Positions 8,886 to 18,300 of a DNA stretch of 64,000 nucleotides are shown in pieces. A program made the translations under genes and the position numbers. The stretch's first letter is position 1. Each line of letters starts with the position of its first letter. The notes under the pieces were generated by a model. That model saw nothing but the letters and a program-made list of their open reading frames with translations. It was not told the DNA's origin and did not search any database. Origin of the DNA: Bacillus sp. EB106-08-02-XG196 (lineage in GTDB: Bacteria; Bacillota; Bacilli; Bacillales; Cytobacillaceae); the NCBI RefSeq assembly GCF_013396335.1, contig NZ_JABWSY010000017.1:1-64000 (forward strand), written 5' to 3'.

Positions 8886-8914
8886 ATCTTACCAAGGATT
8901 TTTCTCTTTGTAAA
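8886..8914 (-). promoter_or_regulatory. pbuG promoter
   Basis: TTTACA (8909-8914), a 17-base spacer and TAAGAT (8886-8891) stand about 30 bases upstream of the riboswitch aptamer. Confidence 0.7.
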
Positions 8915-8916
8915 CA

Positions 8917-8963
8917 TAAAAAGCGAACGTTTTTTAAATAATATTTAAAAACGTTCGCTTTTA
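8917..8963 (-). terminator. terminator of guaA
   Basis: AAAAGCGAACGTTTTTAAAT pairs with ATTTAAAAAACGTTCGCTTT across an AT loop, ending in T residues on the minus strand. It is nearly symmetric and may work in both directions. The CGAAC inside resembles half a PurR box, but the stem explains it. Confidence 0.8.
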
Positions 8964-8980
8964 GAACTAATATATAAATT

Positions 8981-10519
8981 TTATTCCCATTCAATGGTTG
9001 CAGGCGGCTTACTCGTAATGTCGTAGACCACACGGTTAACATGAGGAACTTCATTCACAATCCGAGTTGATATAACCTCGAGCACATCCCATGGGATACG
9101 TGCCCAATCGGAAGTCATCCCATCTATAGAAGTGACTGCACGGATACCGATTGTATAATCATATGTGCGAGCATCGCCCATTACACCAACACTGCGAATG
9201 TCCGGCAGTACCGTAAAGTATTGCCATATTTCACGATCCAGTCCAGCCTTCTTTATTTCTTCCCTTAGGATCCAGTCAGATTCGCGAACAATTTCAAGTT
9301 TGTCATCAGAAATCGCTCCTAAAACACGAATTCCAAGCCCTGGTCCAGGGAAAGGCTGTCTCCAAACAATATCATCCGGAATTCCAAGCTCAGTGCCAAG
9401 TGCGCGAACCTCATCTTTAAAAAGGGTATTCAACGGTTCGATCAATTGAAATTGCATATCCTCAGGCAATCCGCCGACATTATGATGAGATTTAATCGTT
9501 TGTGCTGTTGCGGTTCCACTTTCGATGATATCGGTATACAGCGTTCCTTGTGCTAAAAAGTCAATACCTTCAAGCTTTGTTGCTTCGTCATCGAATACAT
9601 AAATGAATTCATTGCCAATAATTTTTCGCTTTTTCTCAGGATCTGAGACACCTTCTAGCTTAGATAAGAAACGTTCTTTTGCATCCACTTTAATGACATT
9701 CATATGGAAGCCTTCTGCAAAGGTCTTCATGACACTTTCCGCTTCATTTTTACGAAGAAGCCCATGGTCAACAAAAATACAAGTTAATTGATCTCCGATT
9801 GCTTTATGAATGAGTACAGCAACAACAGAAGAATCTACTCCACCGCTAAGGGCACAAAGTACTTTCTTATTGCCAACCAGCTCACGAATCTTTGCCATTT
9901 CCACTTCAATGAAATTTCCCATCGACCAATCGCCTTTACATTCACACACATTAAACACAAAATTCTTAAGCAGCTCATTTCCATATACGGAGTGACGTAC
10001 CTCTGGGTGGAATTGAACAGCGTATAATTTTCGCTCCTCATTACTCATCGCTGAAATGGGGCACGATGGGTTTGTTCCATCAACGGTAAAGCCAGCTGGT
10101 GCTTCGACAACCAAATCCCCATGGCTCATCCAAACCACTTGCTCCTCGGGCATATCATGGAAGAGCTTCGTTTGATTTTGAAGGTTCATTACTGCCTTCC
10201 CATATTCACGGTTCTTCGCTTTTTCAACTTTCCCATTAAAGTGAACAGTCATTAATTGCATGCCATAGCAAATTCCTAAGATAGGCAGACCCATTTCAAA
10301 AATTTCCTCATCGCAGCGGAAAGAGTTTTCATCATATACACTATTAGGACCACCGGAAAAAATAATCCCGCTAGGATTCATTTTTCTAATTTCCTCTGCA
10401 GTAATAGTATGCGGGTGCAGTTCACTGTATACACCAAACTCACGAATCCTCCGTGTAATCAACTGATTATATTGACTTCCAAAGTCTAAAACAACAATCA
10501 TATCCTGCGTACCTGTCAA
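8981..10519 (-). CDS. guaA: GMP synthase (glutamine-hydrolysing)
   Basis: Converts XMP to GMP with glutamine and ATP. The N-terminal glutamine amidotransferase carries the nucleophile in ILGICYGMQLM (Cys 84), the ATP pyrophosphatase domain has LSGGVDSS, and the C-terminal dimerisation domain has FPGPGLGIRV and ends in SKPPATIEWE. The start is placed at TTG 10519 because GAGGTGG stands five to six bases upstream; an in-frame TTG at 10537 has no such signal. That gives 512 residues, close to the usual 513. Controlled by its own purine riboswitch. Confidence 0.97.
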   Translation of the reverse strand: MTGTQDMIVVLDFGSQYNQLITRRIREFGVYSELHPHTITAEEIRKMNPSGIIFSGGPNSVYDENSFRCDEEIFEMGLPILGICYGMQLMTVHFNGKVEKAKNREYGKAVMNLQNQTKLFHDMPEEQVVWMSHGDLVVEAPAGFTVDGTNPSCPISAMSNEERKLYAVQFHPEVRHSVYGNELLKNFVFNVCECKGDWSMGNFIEVEMAKIRELVGNKKVLCALSGGVDSSVVAVLIHKAIGDQLTCIFVDHGLLRKNEAESVMKTFAEGFHMNVIKVDAKERFLSKLEGVSDPEKKRKIIGNEFIYVFDDEATKLEGIDFLAQGTLYTDIIESGTATAQTIKSHHNVGGLPEDMQFQLIEPLNTLFKDEVRALGTELGIPDDIVWRQPFPGPGLGIRVLGAISDDKLEIVRESDWILREEIKKAGLDREIWQYFTVLPDIRSVGVMGDARTYDYTIGIRAVTSIDGMTSDWARIPWDVLEVISTRIVNEVPHVNRVVYDITSKPPATIEWE

Positions 10520-10565
10520 ATTGGCCACCTCTTCCAAAATAATACTGTTAGTATTTACAAAAATA

Positions 10566-10715
10566 GAAAAAAAAACTAGAATTCTCCCTCCAAATACCAG
10601 GAAGGCAGAATTCTAGTTCTAATAATTACTATAACAGAAATTCCTGCCTTCATAGTCAGATCATTTACGGTGACCCGGTAGAGACTCTCGAACCAATTTT
10701 CGAGGATATATGAAG
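10566..10715 (-). promoter_or_regulatory. guanine-type purine riboswitch and expression platform of guaA
   Basis: The aptamer (10648-10715) has P1 arms CTTCATATATCC and CTATGAAG, the conserved GTCTCTACCGGG and CCGTAAATG segments and the GACTATG 3' strand with the guanine-specific C. A long terminator follows (CTAGAATTCTGCCTTCC with GGAGGGAGAATTCTAG and nine T; 10566-10618). The junction reads GAGTCTCTACC rather than the usual AGTTTCTACC, a small deviation. Confidence 0.93.
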
Positions 10716-10744
10716 ATAAGTTAAATGTATTAAATTCTTAACAC

Positions 10745-10774
10745 ATTGTAACAATAGGTTGTTTTTCTGGTCAA
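10745..10774 (-). promoter_or_regulatory. guaA promoter overlapping the yebA stop codon
   Basis: TTGACC (10769-10774), an 18-base spacer and TACAAT (10745-10750) lie just before the riboswitch. The -35 box overlaps the stop codon of yebA. Confidence 0.65.
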
Positions 10775-12969
10775 GCAATTGTCTTTTTAATTAAATTTTC
10801 CCACAATTCACGTGAATCCTTCCAGCTTCCCTTCGGGAGTTTCTGATGGTACAGATATTGCTCATAGCTGTCGGTCAGCTTTGACATCTCCCTAGATGCA
10901 AAGAAGGTATCGATGTATCGTGCATAATTTCTAAGTGTTTGATTTTCATTACGTTTTAGCCCGTAGCGTTCCAATTGCTCTAGAAGAATGGGGTAAGCCT
11001 TCCCAATGTTTTCATCTTTTTTTCTTAAGCGAAACTGAAGTAAATATAAATGCGGAATCCACTTTCCTCGTAATCGATATACCAGGCCAGCAGCCCCCAC
11101 AATGATTGCAAAAGATAGCGAAATGAATTTCCAGTAATTATTAAAAAATATTTTTATACTCGACCAGATACCATTAAATGAAAAGGATTGTTTCTCACCC
11201 TTCGCACTGCTGCTATCTTCCTCCTGGTTCTGTTGTGGTTTTGGTGCCGGCGGAGCAGTTGTTTCCGCAGCCTCAGGTGTTCCATCTGGATTCGTAAAAT
11301 CAATCGAAACGTCATTTGTAAAACCCTTAGTTGGTTCAAAAGGAACCCATCCTTGGTTAGGGAAATAAACTTCCACCCATGAATGTGCATTATTATTAGT
11401 GATTTCATAGATTGATTTCGAAGTATCACCTTCGCTATAATCCATAAACTCTCCACCGGTATACCCTTTCACCCAGCGAGTAGGAATGCCTACTGTTCGA
11501 AGCAGAACCGCCATCGAAGTGGAAAAATTATCACAATACCCTACCTTTGAATCAAATAAAAATTGATCGACATAATCATCATTTTCTCCTGGAACAGCGA
11601 CATTTTTTTGATCATAACGGAACTCAGAGCCGCCAAAATGACGCTCAATTGCTTTTGCTTTATCAAACCAGTTTGTTTCTCCTTTTGTAATACTTTCTGC
11701 TAATTCCTTAATTCTTTCCGGAAGATTCTCTGGAAGCTGCGTATATTGGGCAAGGAATGCTGAATCAATCTGTACCGGGTCGACAACACTCGTCTCCCTT
11801 AAATCAATTGCTTCATATTGTGGTATTTTATATTCAACTGTATAGGCATCCGGAGCAATAGGCTTAGAATCAAAACCGAAGATAGAAATCTTTTCCTTTG
11901 TTGAATCTATTTCCAAGGTATAACTGCGTTCAAATTGCGCTCTTTGGATACCTGCAGGATAAATAAGGTGCTCATAATCCATAAATAAGAATAATCTTGC
12001 AGATGCATCCCTGGTTTCTACCGATGATGGAATAGAGCTAACAGGTATTACCTCATCCCCGCCTATTTGAATAGAAGTTGAACTTGAAGGAATCCAGCCT
12101 TTCCCCGTATAATGATCCTTTGTTTCTACCTTCCAATAATTCTTTTGCCTTGCTTCTGCCTTAAATACGATACTGTCATCCCCAATAAATGGGCCGCCTA
12201 ATTGAGTATCGTCGGTGCCGTAACCAACTTTAGAAACACCTGTACCATTTGCATCATCTCCGCCTTTATTGCCAGCAGCCTGGAGATATGGAACAGGGTC
12301 GGGCCATATTGGTTCGAACTTAGGTGCAACAATCCCAATGATCACGCTAAACGCAATCATTAAAACTAATGGTCTCATCCATTTTCGCGTAATAATAGAA
12401 TCTGTATTTACCTCTTCCTTAGCCAAGATTCTGTAATAGGTTAACATCCCCATGACAGCAAAACCCACAACAACGGTTCGAACAATCGCTGTTTTCGCGC
12501 TATAGAGCGTAAAAGTATCCAAAACCGTTATGTAAATAAGTGTCATAAAGAAGAAAATAAAAATCCTTTTTCGGTTTAAGAGCCAATAGTTGACTAAGTA
12601 AACCATTAACCAAAGCAAAATAAAAAACAAAAGTGTTCGAAATTCATTTGTTATCCCTAACCAATTAAGCGCTATAATGGTACTAAAATTACTAGTCAAA
12701 TTACTTAAAAAGGAAGACAGCCAGTCTAATTGAAAGAATCCTGTATCATAATGGAACATATGAACAGAAAAGAGGATAAACCATATCTTTAAAATCATTT
12801 GCCAAATCCACTTTAATCTTAAAAAGGATACTGCAAATGAAACCAGAATAAAAATCACAAACATTTCAATATGGTCCGTTTGCGTTAATTGCTCCACCGG
12901 ACGCAGCCATTCCCATAAAAGCAAAAATCCTAATAAATAAACAAGAAAAGCTTGAAGATTTCTTTTCAT
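10771..12969 (-). CDS. yebA: transglutaminase-like membrane protein (TgpA/YebA family)
   Basis: Membrane-anchored transglutaminase-like protein of unknown substrate. About six hydrophobic helices fill residues 1-220; an extracytoplasmic transglutaminase core follows with Cys 479 (GYCDNFSTSMAVLLR), His 529 (NNAHSWVEVYF) and the third catalytic position as Glu in WVPFEPT. A further helix (about residues 613-635) precedes a cytoplasmic tail. The start overlaps the yeaD stop by four bases, so yeaC-yeaD-yebA is one operon. In other bacteria TgpA homologues occur with the same MoxR and DUF58 partners. Confidence 0.92.
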   Translation of the reverse strand: MKRNLQAFLVYLLGFLLLWEWLRPVEQLTQTDHIEMFVIFILVSFAVSFLRLKWIWQMILKIWFILFSVHMFHYDTGFFQLDWLSSFLSNLTSNFSTIIALNWLGITNEFRTLLFFILLWLMVYLVNYWLLNRKRIFIFFFMTLIYITVLDTFTLYSAKTAIVRTVVVGFAVMGMLTYYRILAKEEVNTDSIITRKWMRPLVLMIAFSVIIGIVAPKFEPIWPDPVPYLQAAGNKGGDDANGTGVSKVGYGTDDTQLGGPFIGDDSIVFKAEARQKNYWKVETKDHYTGKGWIPSSSTSIQIGGDEVIPVSSIPSSVETRDASARLFLFMDYEHLIYPAGIQRAQFERSYTLEIDSTKEKISIFGFDSKPIAPDAYTVEYKIPQYEAIDLRETSVVDPVQIDSAFLAQYTQLPENLPERIKELAESITKGETNWFDKAKAIERHFGGSEFRYDQKNVAVPGENDDYVDQFLFDSKVGYCDNFSTSMAVLLRTVGIPTRWVKGYTGGEFMDYSEGDTSKSIYEITNNNAHSWVEVYFPNQGWVPFEPTKGFTNDVSIDFTNPDGTPEAAETTAPPAPKPQQNQEEDSSSAKGEKQSFSFNGIWSSIKIFFNNYWKFISLSFAIIVGAAGLVYRLRGKWIPHLYLLQFRLRKKDENIGKAYPILLEQLERYGLKRNENQTLRNYARYIDTFFASREMSKLTDSYEQYLYHQKLPKGSWKDSRELWENLIKKTIA

Positions 12970-14186
12970 CGTAAATTCACCTCCGAAAAGGCAGAAGCAA
13001 ATTCCCCTTCATGAACCATTAGAACCCGTACATTTCGTGCATTTGCAAGTGCGATAAGGGATCTTTCACTTTCAGCAGGAGATTCTTTTTCTCCTTTTAT
13101 CAGAAAAAGTGTAATCTTTCCTTTCCTTTGTCCTAGAAAACCTGCTTTTTCTATTAAAGGCTTTGTTAATTGGGCTGTTACGAGTAAGAAGGATACCGAT
13201 TGCTGGATAAACATTCCCTCCGTCTCTAACACCTTCTCAAACGAGGAAGAACTTTTTGCTTCTATCCTAGCAAGATGATAAAAGAGCTGATGCAGTTGAT
13301 CTTCTCCGCCCCTAATAGGAAATGATGCTCTATCAGTGCTAATCGTTAATAGCCCCGTTTGTGCTCCCTTTTTTAGAACAGCTCGTAATAAAGAGGCAGT
13401 AAAGGAAACAACCCCCTCAAAGTGCTTATTAGGAGAACAGTCCATTACAACAAACACATCATGGGATTGGCGTTGTTCAAATTCCTTCGTCATGATTTCG
13501 TTCCGTTTTGCTGAGGCTTTCCAGTTTATCCATGAGAAGCGGTCCCCAGGCTGGTAATCCCTTACACCAATTGCCATTGTGGTATCCCGCTGGACCCGTT
13601 CTCGTGAGGCAGTCATCCCTTGGTCGAAATGAGTCTCAAATGGTCGGTAAACCAACTCCGTATAAGCTGGATAGGCGATGACTTTACTTTCCATAGAATA
13701 TACTTTTTCTTTTTCAACTAAGCCTAGAAGGTCTCCTGTTCGAACGATAAAGCTATTGAATATATGCTCACCCCGCGGCAGACTATCAATCCTATATTCA
13801 TAGGAAAATTCCTTCTTAAAACCAGGTAATACTAGTGCCTTTGATTTCTTCTTCTGAGAAGAACGAGAAAGTGTTTCCGATAATTTATCTTCAATAAGTA
13901 AATAGAAGATAGGAAAGATAGAGTTTCTCTTCACATTTACAGTAACCGTTAAAGACTCACCGGCATTATAGTCTGTTTGGGGAATTTCACGAGTAATTTC
14001 CAGCTCATTCAGTGAATAGAGTGATAGGCCTACACAATAGACAGCAAACGGTATGAAACTATAAAATAAAAACCAGCTTACAAATCCCCCTTGAAACATC
14101 GCATAGGAAAACGTAAGCACAATCAAAAATAGTAAGACAACAAACTTCCATACTTTTTTGAATGGACTCCACAATTTCTTCATCAT
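12966..14186 (-). CDS. yeaD: DUF58 domain protein (YeaD)
   Basis: Member of the DUF58 family, which has a von Willebrand A-like fold and accompanies MoxR ATPases. Two N-terminal helices (about residues 13-50) are followed by the family signature YQPGDRFSWINWKASAKR and VFVVMDCSPN. Start and stop overlap both neighbours. Proposed to act with the MoxR ATPase on membrane or envelope complexes; no enzymatic role is established. Confidence 0.9.
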   Translation of the reverse strand: MMKKLWSPFKKVWKFVVLLFLIVLTFSYAMFQGGFVSWFLFYSFIPFAVYCVGLSLYSLNELEITREIPQTDYNAGESLTVTVNVKRNSIFPIFYLLIEDKLSETLSRSSQKKKSKALVLPGFKKEFSYEYRIDSLPRGEHIFNSFIVRTGDLLGLVEKEKVYSMESKVIAYPAYTELVYRPFETHFDQGMTASRERVQRDTTMAIGVRDYQPGDRFSWINWKASAKRNEIMTKEFEQRQSHDVFVVMDCSPNKHFEGVVSFTASLLRAVLKKGAQTGLLTISTDRASFPIRGGEDQLHQLFYHLARIEAKSSSSFEKVLETEGMFIQQSVSFLLVTAQLTKPLIEKAGFLGQRKGKITLFLIKGEKESPAESERSLIALANARNVRVLMVHEGEFASAFSEVNLR

Positions 14187-15142
14187 TACTTCACAAGCCT
14201 TCGGACGGGCACCGGAATTCTAGCAATCACTCGGTTGACAATTTCTTCTGCTGTAATTCCTTCAAACCTTGCTTCTGATTTCAAAATAATTCGGTGCGAT
14301 AATACAAATGGTGCTAAATACTGGATATCATCCGGAAGACAAAAGTCACGGCCGTACATGAAGGCATAAGCTTGTGCCGCTTTCATTAAAGCTATTGACC
14401 CCCTTGGACTGGCGCCAAGGTAAACCCCAGGAAAGTGTCTCGTCTGGTTAACGATATCCACAATATAGCGCTTTATCGTATCATCCACGTAAACTTCTTT
14501 TATTTCTTTTTGCAGCGCGATTAATCCTTCAAGGTCAATGACCGGATAAAGGTCTTCGATGGGTGGAACTTTCTGTGCCCTGTTAAGAACTTCTATCTCT
14601 TCATCTACTTCTGGGTAGCCCATTTTCATCTTCAACAAAAAGCGGTCAAGCTGTGCTTCTGGCAGTGGATAGGTTCCTTCGTACTCGATTGGATTTTGGG
14701 TGGCCATAACAAAGAATGGTTTTTGAAGTCGATGGGTAATGCCATCAATCGTTACACTTGCCTCCTCCATCCCTTCAAGTAAAGCCGACTGGGTTTTGGG
14801 TGAGGTTCGGTTAATTTCATCTGCGAGGATAATATTCCCCATCAACGGTCCTGGTCGAAATTCGAATTCCATTTCCTTTGGATTATAGATTGAAATTCCG
14901 GTCACATCTGAGGGTAATAGATCAGGAGTAAACTGGATCCTCCGGAAGTTAGCATTAACAGACTTCGCAAGTGCACGGACCATCATCGTCTTTCCCACAC
15001 CTGGTACATCTTCCAGCAGTACATGCCCTTCTGCTAATAAGGCAATAAGGCTAAGCTCGGCTACATTTCTTTTTCCAATCATAACCTTTTCAATGTTTAT
15101 AAGAATCTTCTCTATCGTTGGGTTCATTTGTTCACGGGCCAA
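14186..15142 (-). CDS. yeaC: MoxR-family AAA+ ATPase (YeaC)
   Basis: Chaperone-like AAA+ ATPase. Walker A DVPGVGKTMM, Walker B ILADEINRTSPKTQ, sensor MATQNPIEYEGTYPLPEAQLDRF and the arginine-finger region GASPRGS are all intact; 318 residues is normal. The start is a TTG with GGAGG seven bases upstream. It opens the yeaC-yeaD-yebA operon; the upstream 250-base gap contains a TATAAT-like -10 but no convincing -35. Confidence 0.92.
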   Translation of the reverse strand: MAREQMNPTIEKILINIEKVMIGKRNVAELSLIALLAEGHVLLEDVPGVGKTMMVRALAKSVNANFRRIQFTPDLLPSDVTGISIYNPKEMEFEFRPGPLMGNIILADEINRTSPKTQSALLEGMEEASVTIDGITHRLQKPFFVMATQNPIEYEGTYPLPEAQLDRFLLKMKMGYPEVDEEIEVLNRAQKVPPIEDLYPVIDLEGLIALQKEIKEVYVDDTIKRYIVDIVNQTRHFPGVYLGASPRGSIALMKAAQAYAFMYGRDFCLPDDIQYLAPFVLSHRIILKSEARFEGITAEEIVNRVIARIPVPVRRLVK

Positions 15143-15345
15143 GTTACATCCTCCTCATGGGTCTTTCCGTTTTAAGACATTATATCTGTATATTCTATTT
15201 TTTACTGTAAAATTCCTGTAAAAAGTTACGCAATACCAAAAATTCCAATAAATATTAGACGGATGAGCACCGCGAATGTTTCAACGATAATTTTCTTCCG
15301 CCAACATATGTAGTGAATTATTTATTTGCTCGATATGGAAAATAA

Positions 15346-15390
15346 AAAGAAAAAGGCTGTAAATGATATTTTCATCATTCACAGCCTTCC
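15346..15390 (-). terminator. terminator at the end of the type VII secretion gene run
   Basis: AAGGCTGTGAATGATGAAAA and TATCATTTACAGCCTT form a long stem followed on the minus strand by TTTCTTTTT. It closes the run that ends with the Ig-repeat gene. Confidence 0.85.
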
Positions 15391-15397
15391 GCTGGCT

Positions 15398-18300
15398 TTA
15401 TTCCTCAACTGCTGCTGTTTTCTTTCTTCTAACTAAAACAGTAATTCCCATTCCCATTAATCCGAATAGCCCAATTAACGAGCCTGCAAACAATGGTTTA
15501 TTTTCGTAAAACTTCACTAAAGCTGTTTTCTCAACAATTTCAAACGGAATGACGGTAGTCGTTTCATTTTCCGCATCATCCACCGCTGTCACTTCCACTT
15601 TATACGAATTGATTTCTGAGAAAGTAGACGTAAAGACGGTAATACCATTTTCATCGGTTGACTTATCAAGGTTAGAAACCTTGCCATTTACCATTATTGA
15701 TTTGATAGAATCGCTCGGATTATCAAGGCGAATTTCCGCTTTAACAGCCTCATAGTATTGCTCATTCTGCTGAATTCCATCGTAAATTACCTTTGGGGCC
15801 TTTTTATCAATAATAAACTCGACACTTAATTGCTTAATATTCCCTGCCTTATCCTTTACCTCAAAGAACAAAACATGTTTACCATCTGAGGTAATGGGAT
15901 CGCCAAGATTATATTCCCTGCCGTCCAAAGTAAGGGCTATGATGTCATATTCGTTCAAATCCTCAATCAATAGTTCTGGTATTATATCCTTATTAAAATA
16001 CCTATTTGAAACAGGTTCTTTAAACTTAATGACCGGTGACGTTTTATCAATCGTAAAGACGATTGTTCTCGCACTTACATTGTTCGCTAAATCTGTTACG
16101 GTTGCTTTGAATACATAGTCTTTTTCCAAGTCTAGTTTCGTTCCATTTTTGTAAGGAGCACCATTTAACGTTACAGAGGTTCTGCTTGAATCTAAATGAA
16201 TATCAGAATACGTAACAACGGGTTCTAGATTCTCATTAAAGAATCCATCAAGGATACCGGTAATCGATAATGTTGGTTTGGTCGTATCTACGGTAAACCT
16301 TATTTCCAACGTCGTTTCATTTCCTGCTTTATCCCGGGCCAAAACGTTAAAGTGATAAGCCATTTCCTTCGATGCAGTCGGGGCTGTTCTGCCGGTATTC
16401 GCACCGTTTAAGGTAACGGAAACGATTGAATCATCTTTCTGATCTAAGGCAAATTCCGGCGTGAATATCTCATTAATATATTCTCCGTCTTTTATGACTC
16501 TATTTTGCCCTTTAAATTTAGGAGTGATAACTGGTTTCGTCTTATCAATCGTGAAGCTCACTTGCTGCGAGAAGCTATTTCCGGCTTTATCAGTCGCTTC
16601 TACCAAAACATCATAGTTGCCTTCACCGCTAAAATTGTGACTCAAGGATGCGGTGTTATGGCTGACAGAGAAAGCTCCCATATTGTAACGGGCACCATCT
16701 CTTGTTACTGTTACTTTGTTAAGGTCTATATTCACATCACGAATGGCGACATTCACCTGCTTATCCTCATTGTAAAACGCATCTTGATTGACACCCGTAA
16801 TTTCGATAGCTGGTTTTGTTTTATCAATCGTGAATGTCCGGTTTACAGTGACTGGTCCATTGCCAGCCTTATCTATCGACTTAACAAGGATTGAATACAA
16901 TCCATCTTGTGTAAAATGATGGCCAATTATAGAAAGCTGCTTTTGATTCGTGATGAAGTTACCCAAATCATAAGACTTGTTATCTTTTGTTACTGCCATT
17001 TCAACATTATTGGTTGAAAAATTCTTCTCATTAATTGATACGGTTACGTTTTTGTTCGCAGGGTTAAAAGAGTGATCCTCCACCCCTTCGACTTTTACAA
17101 CAGGCTTGGTTGAATCAATAATAAAACGAATGGGTCCATGGATGCTTTTCCGCTTTGCTTTATCACTTGATTCTAAAGTCACTGTATAATTTCCTTCTTC
17201 TTTAAACGTATAGCTTAGTGCACCTTCTGTGTTATAACTTAATGCTATATCACCAATGCTATAAGGCTCCCCGTCTTTTAATACGTTCAACTTTGTATTG
17301 GAAATGTCGATGTTTGTATCTTTCACCCAAAATGATGCTTTCGTACTTTGGTAATTCCTATCATCTTCGATACCATCCGTGGCTAATAACGGATTAATCG
17401 TATCAATGGTAAAGGTTACGGATTTTTCGTCTGCTTTGTTTCCAGCTGCGTCTTCCGAAATCACCTTGATGGAATACTCATAGTCATCTTTAAAATTGTA
17501 GGTAAGGCTGGATATCTCAGCAAAGTTTCGCCAATCACCAATCCAAATACTTTTACTTTCATTCGTAACTGTATTTTTTTCTATTACCTCATACTGGACC
17601 TTGTTGTTAGCAAAATTATGTTCATTTACAAAGATTGAAACAGGTTTGCTCTCAGCGTCGTATGAATGATTCTTCACTGCTGCATTGGTATTCATATCGA
17701 TTATATCGATTACAGGTTTAATACTATCGACCGTGAACATTAACTCCAAGTCGGAAGCTTCGGCTGTGGCTTTGTTTCCAGCCTTGTCTTCTGCACTTAC
17801 TTTAATCTGATAATCCCCGTCTTCCGTGAATTTCAGTGCGAGGTCCGATATTTCACCTGAATTCACAAACGTTTCTTCTTTTTCGCTGTCATCCTTCCGA
17901 ACCGTAACGGTTACATGGTTTGTTTCATAGTAGTATTCGTTAACCCCGATGACAACCTCGCCGCTTTTAACAAAGGCACCTTGATTAATTCCAGTGATTT
18001 CGACCTTTGGTGGTGTTCTATCAATGGTAAACTCTACGGTTTTCGAGCTCGTCTTTCCGAATCTGTCTTCTGCGGTGACTTTAAGTTGATAAACACCTTC
18101 CTCTGTGAAAGTCAGGTTCATTTCACCTTTATAAAGCCACTTTAAGTAATCATAGATATCCCAGCTGCCTGGTTTAAGTTCGGTGACCTGATCACCATTT
18201 GTTCTTGTCATTTCAAGGGTTGTTTTCTTTTTATCAAATGTGAAATCATTGACGCTTACGGTTACATCCACTGTTTCACTGTTGTAATGTTCCTGATGTT

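Noticed and set aside
8917..8963. PurR operator made of inverted GCGAACG sequences
   Set aside because: The sequence is the guaA terminator stem, downstream of genes, and the arms are too close for a PurBox pair.
16505..16894. 129-residue plus-strand reading frame
   Set aside because: It is antisense within the Ig-repeat gene; repeat structure creates open frames on the other strand.
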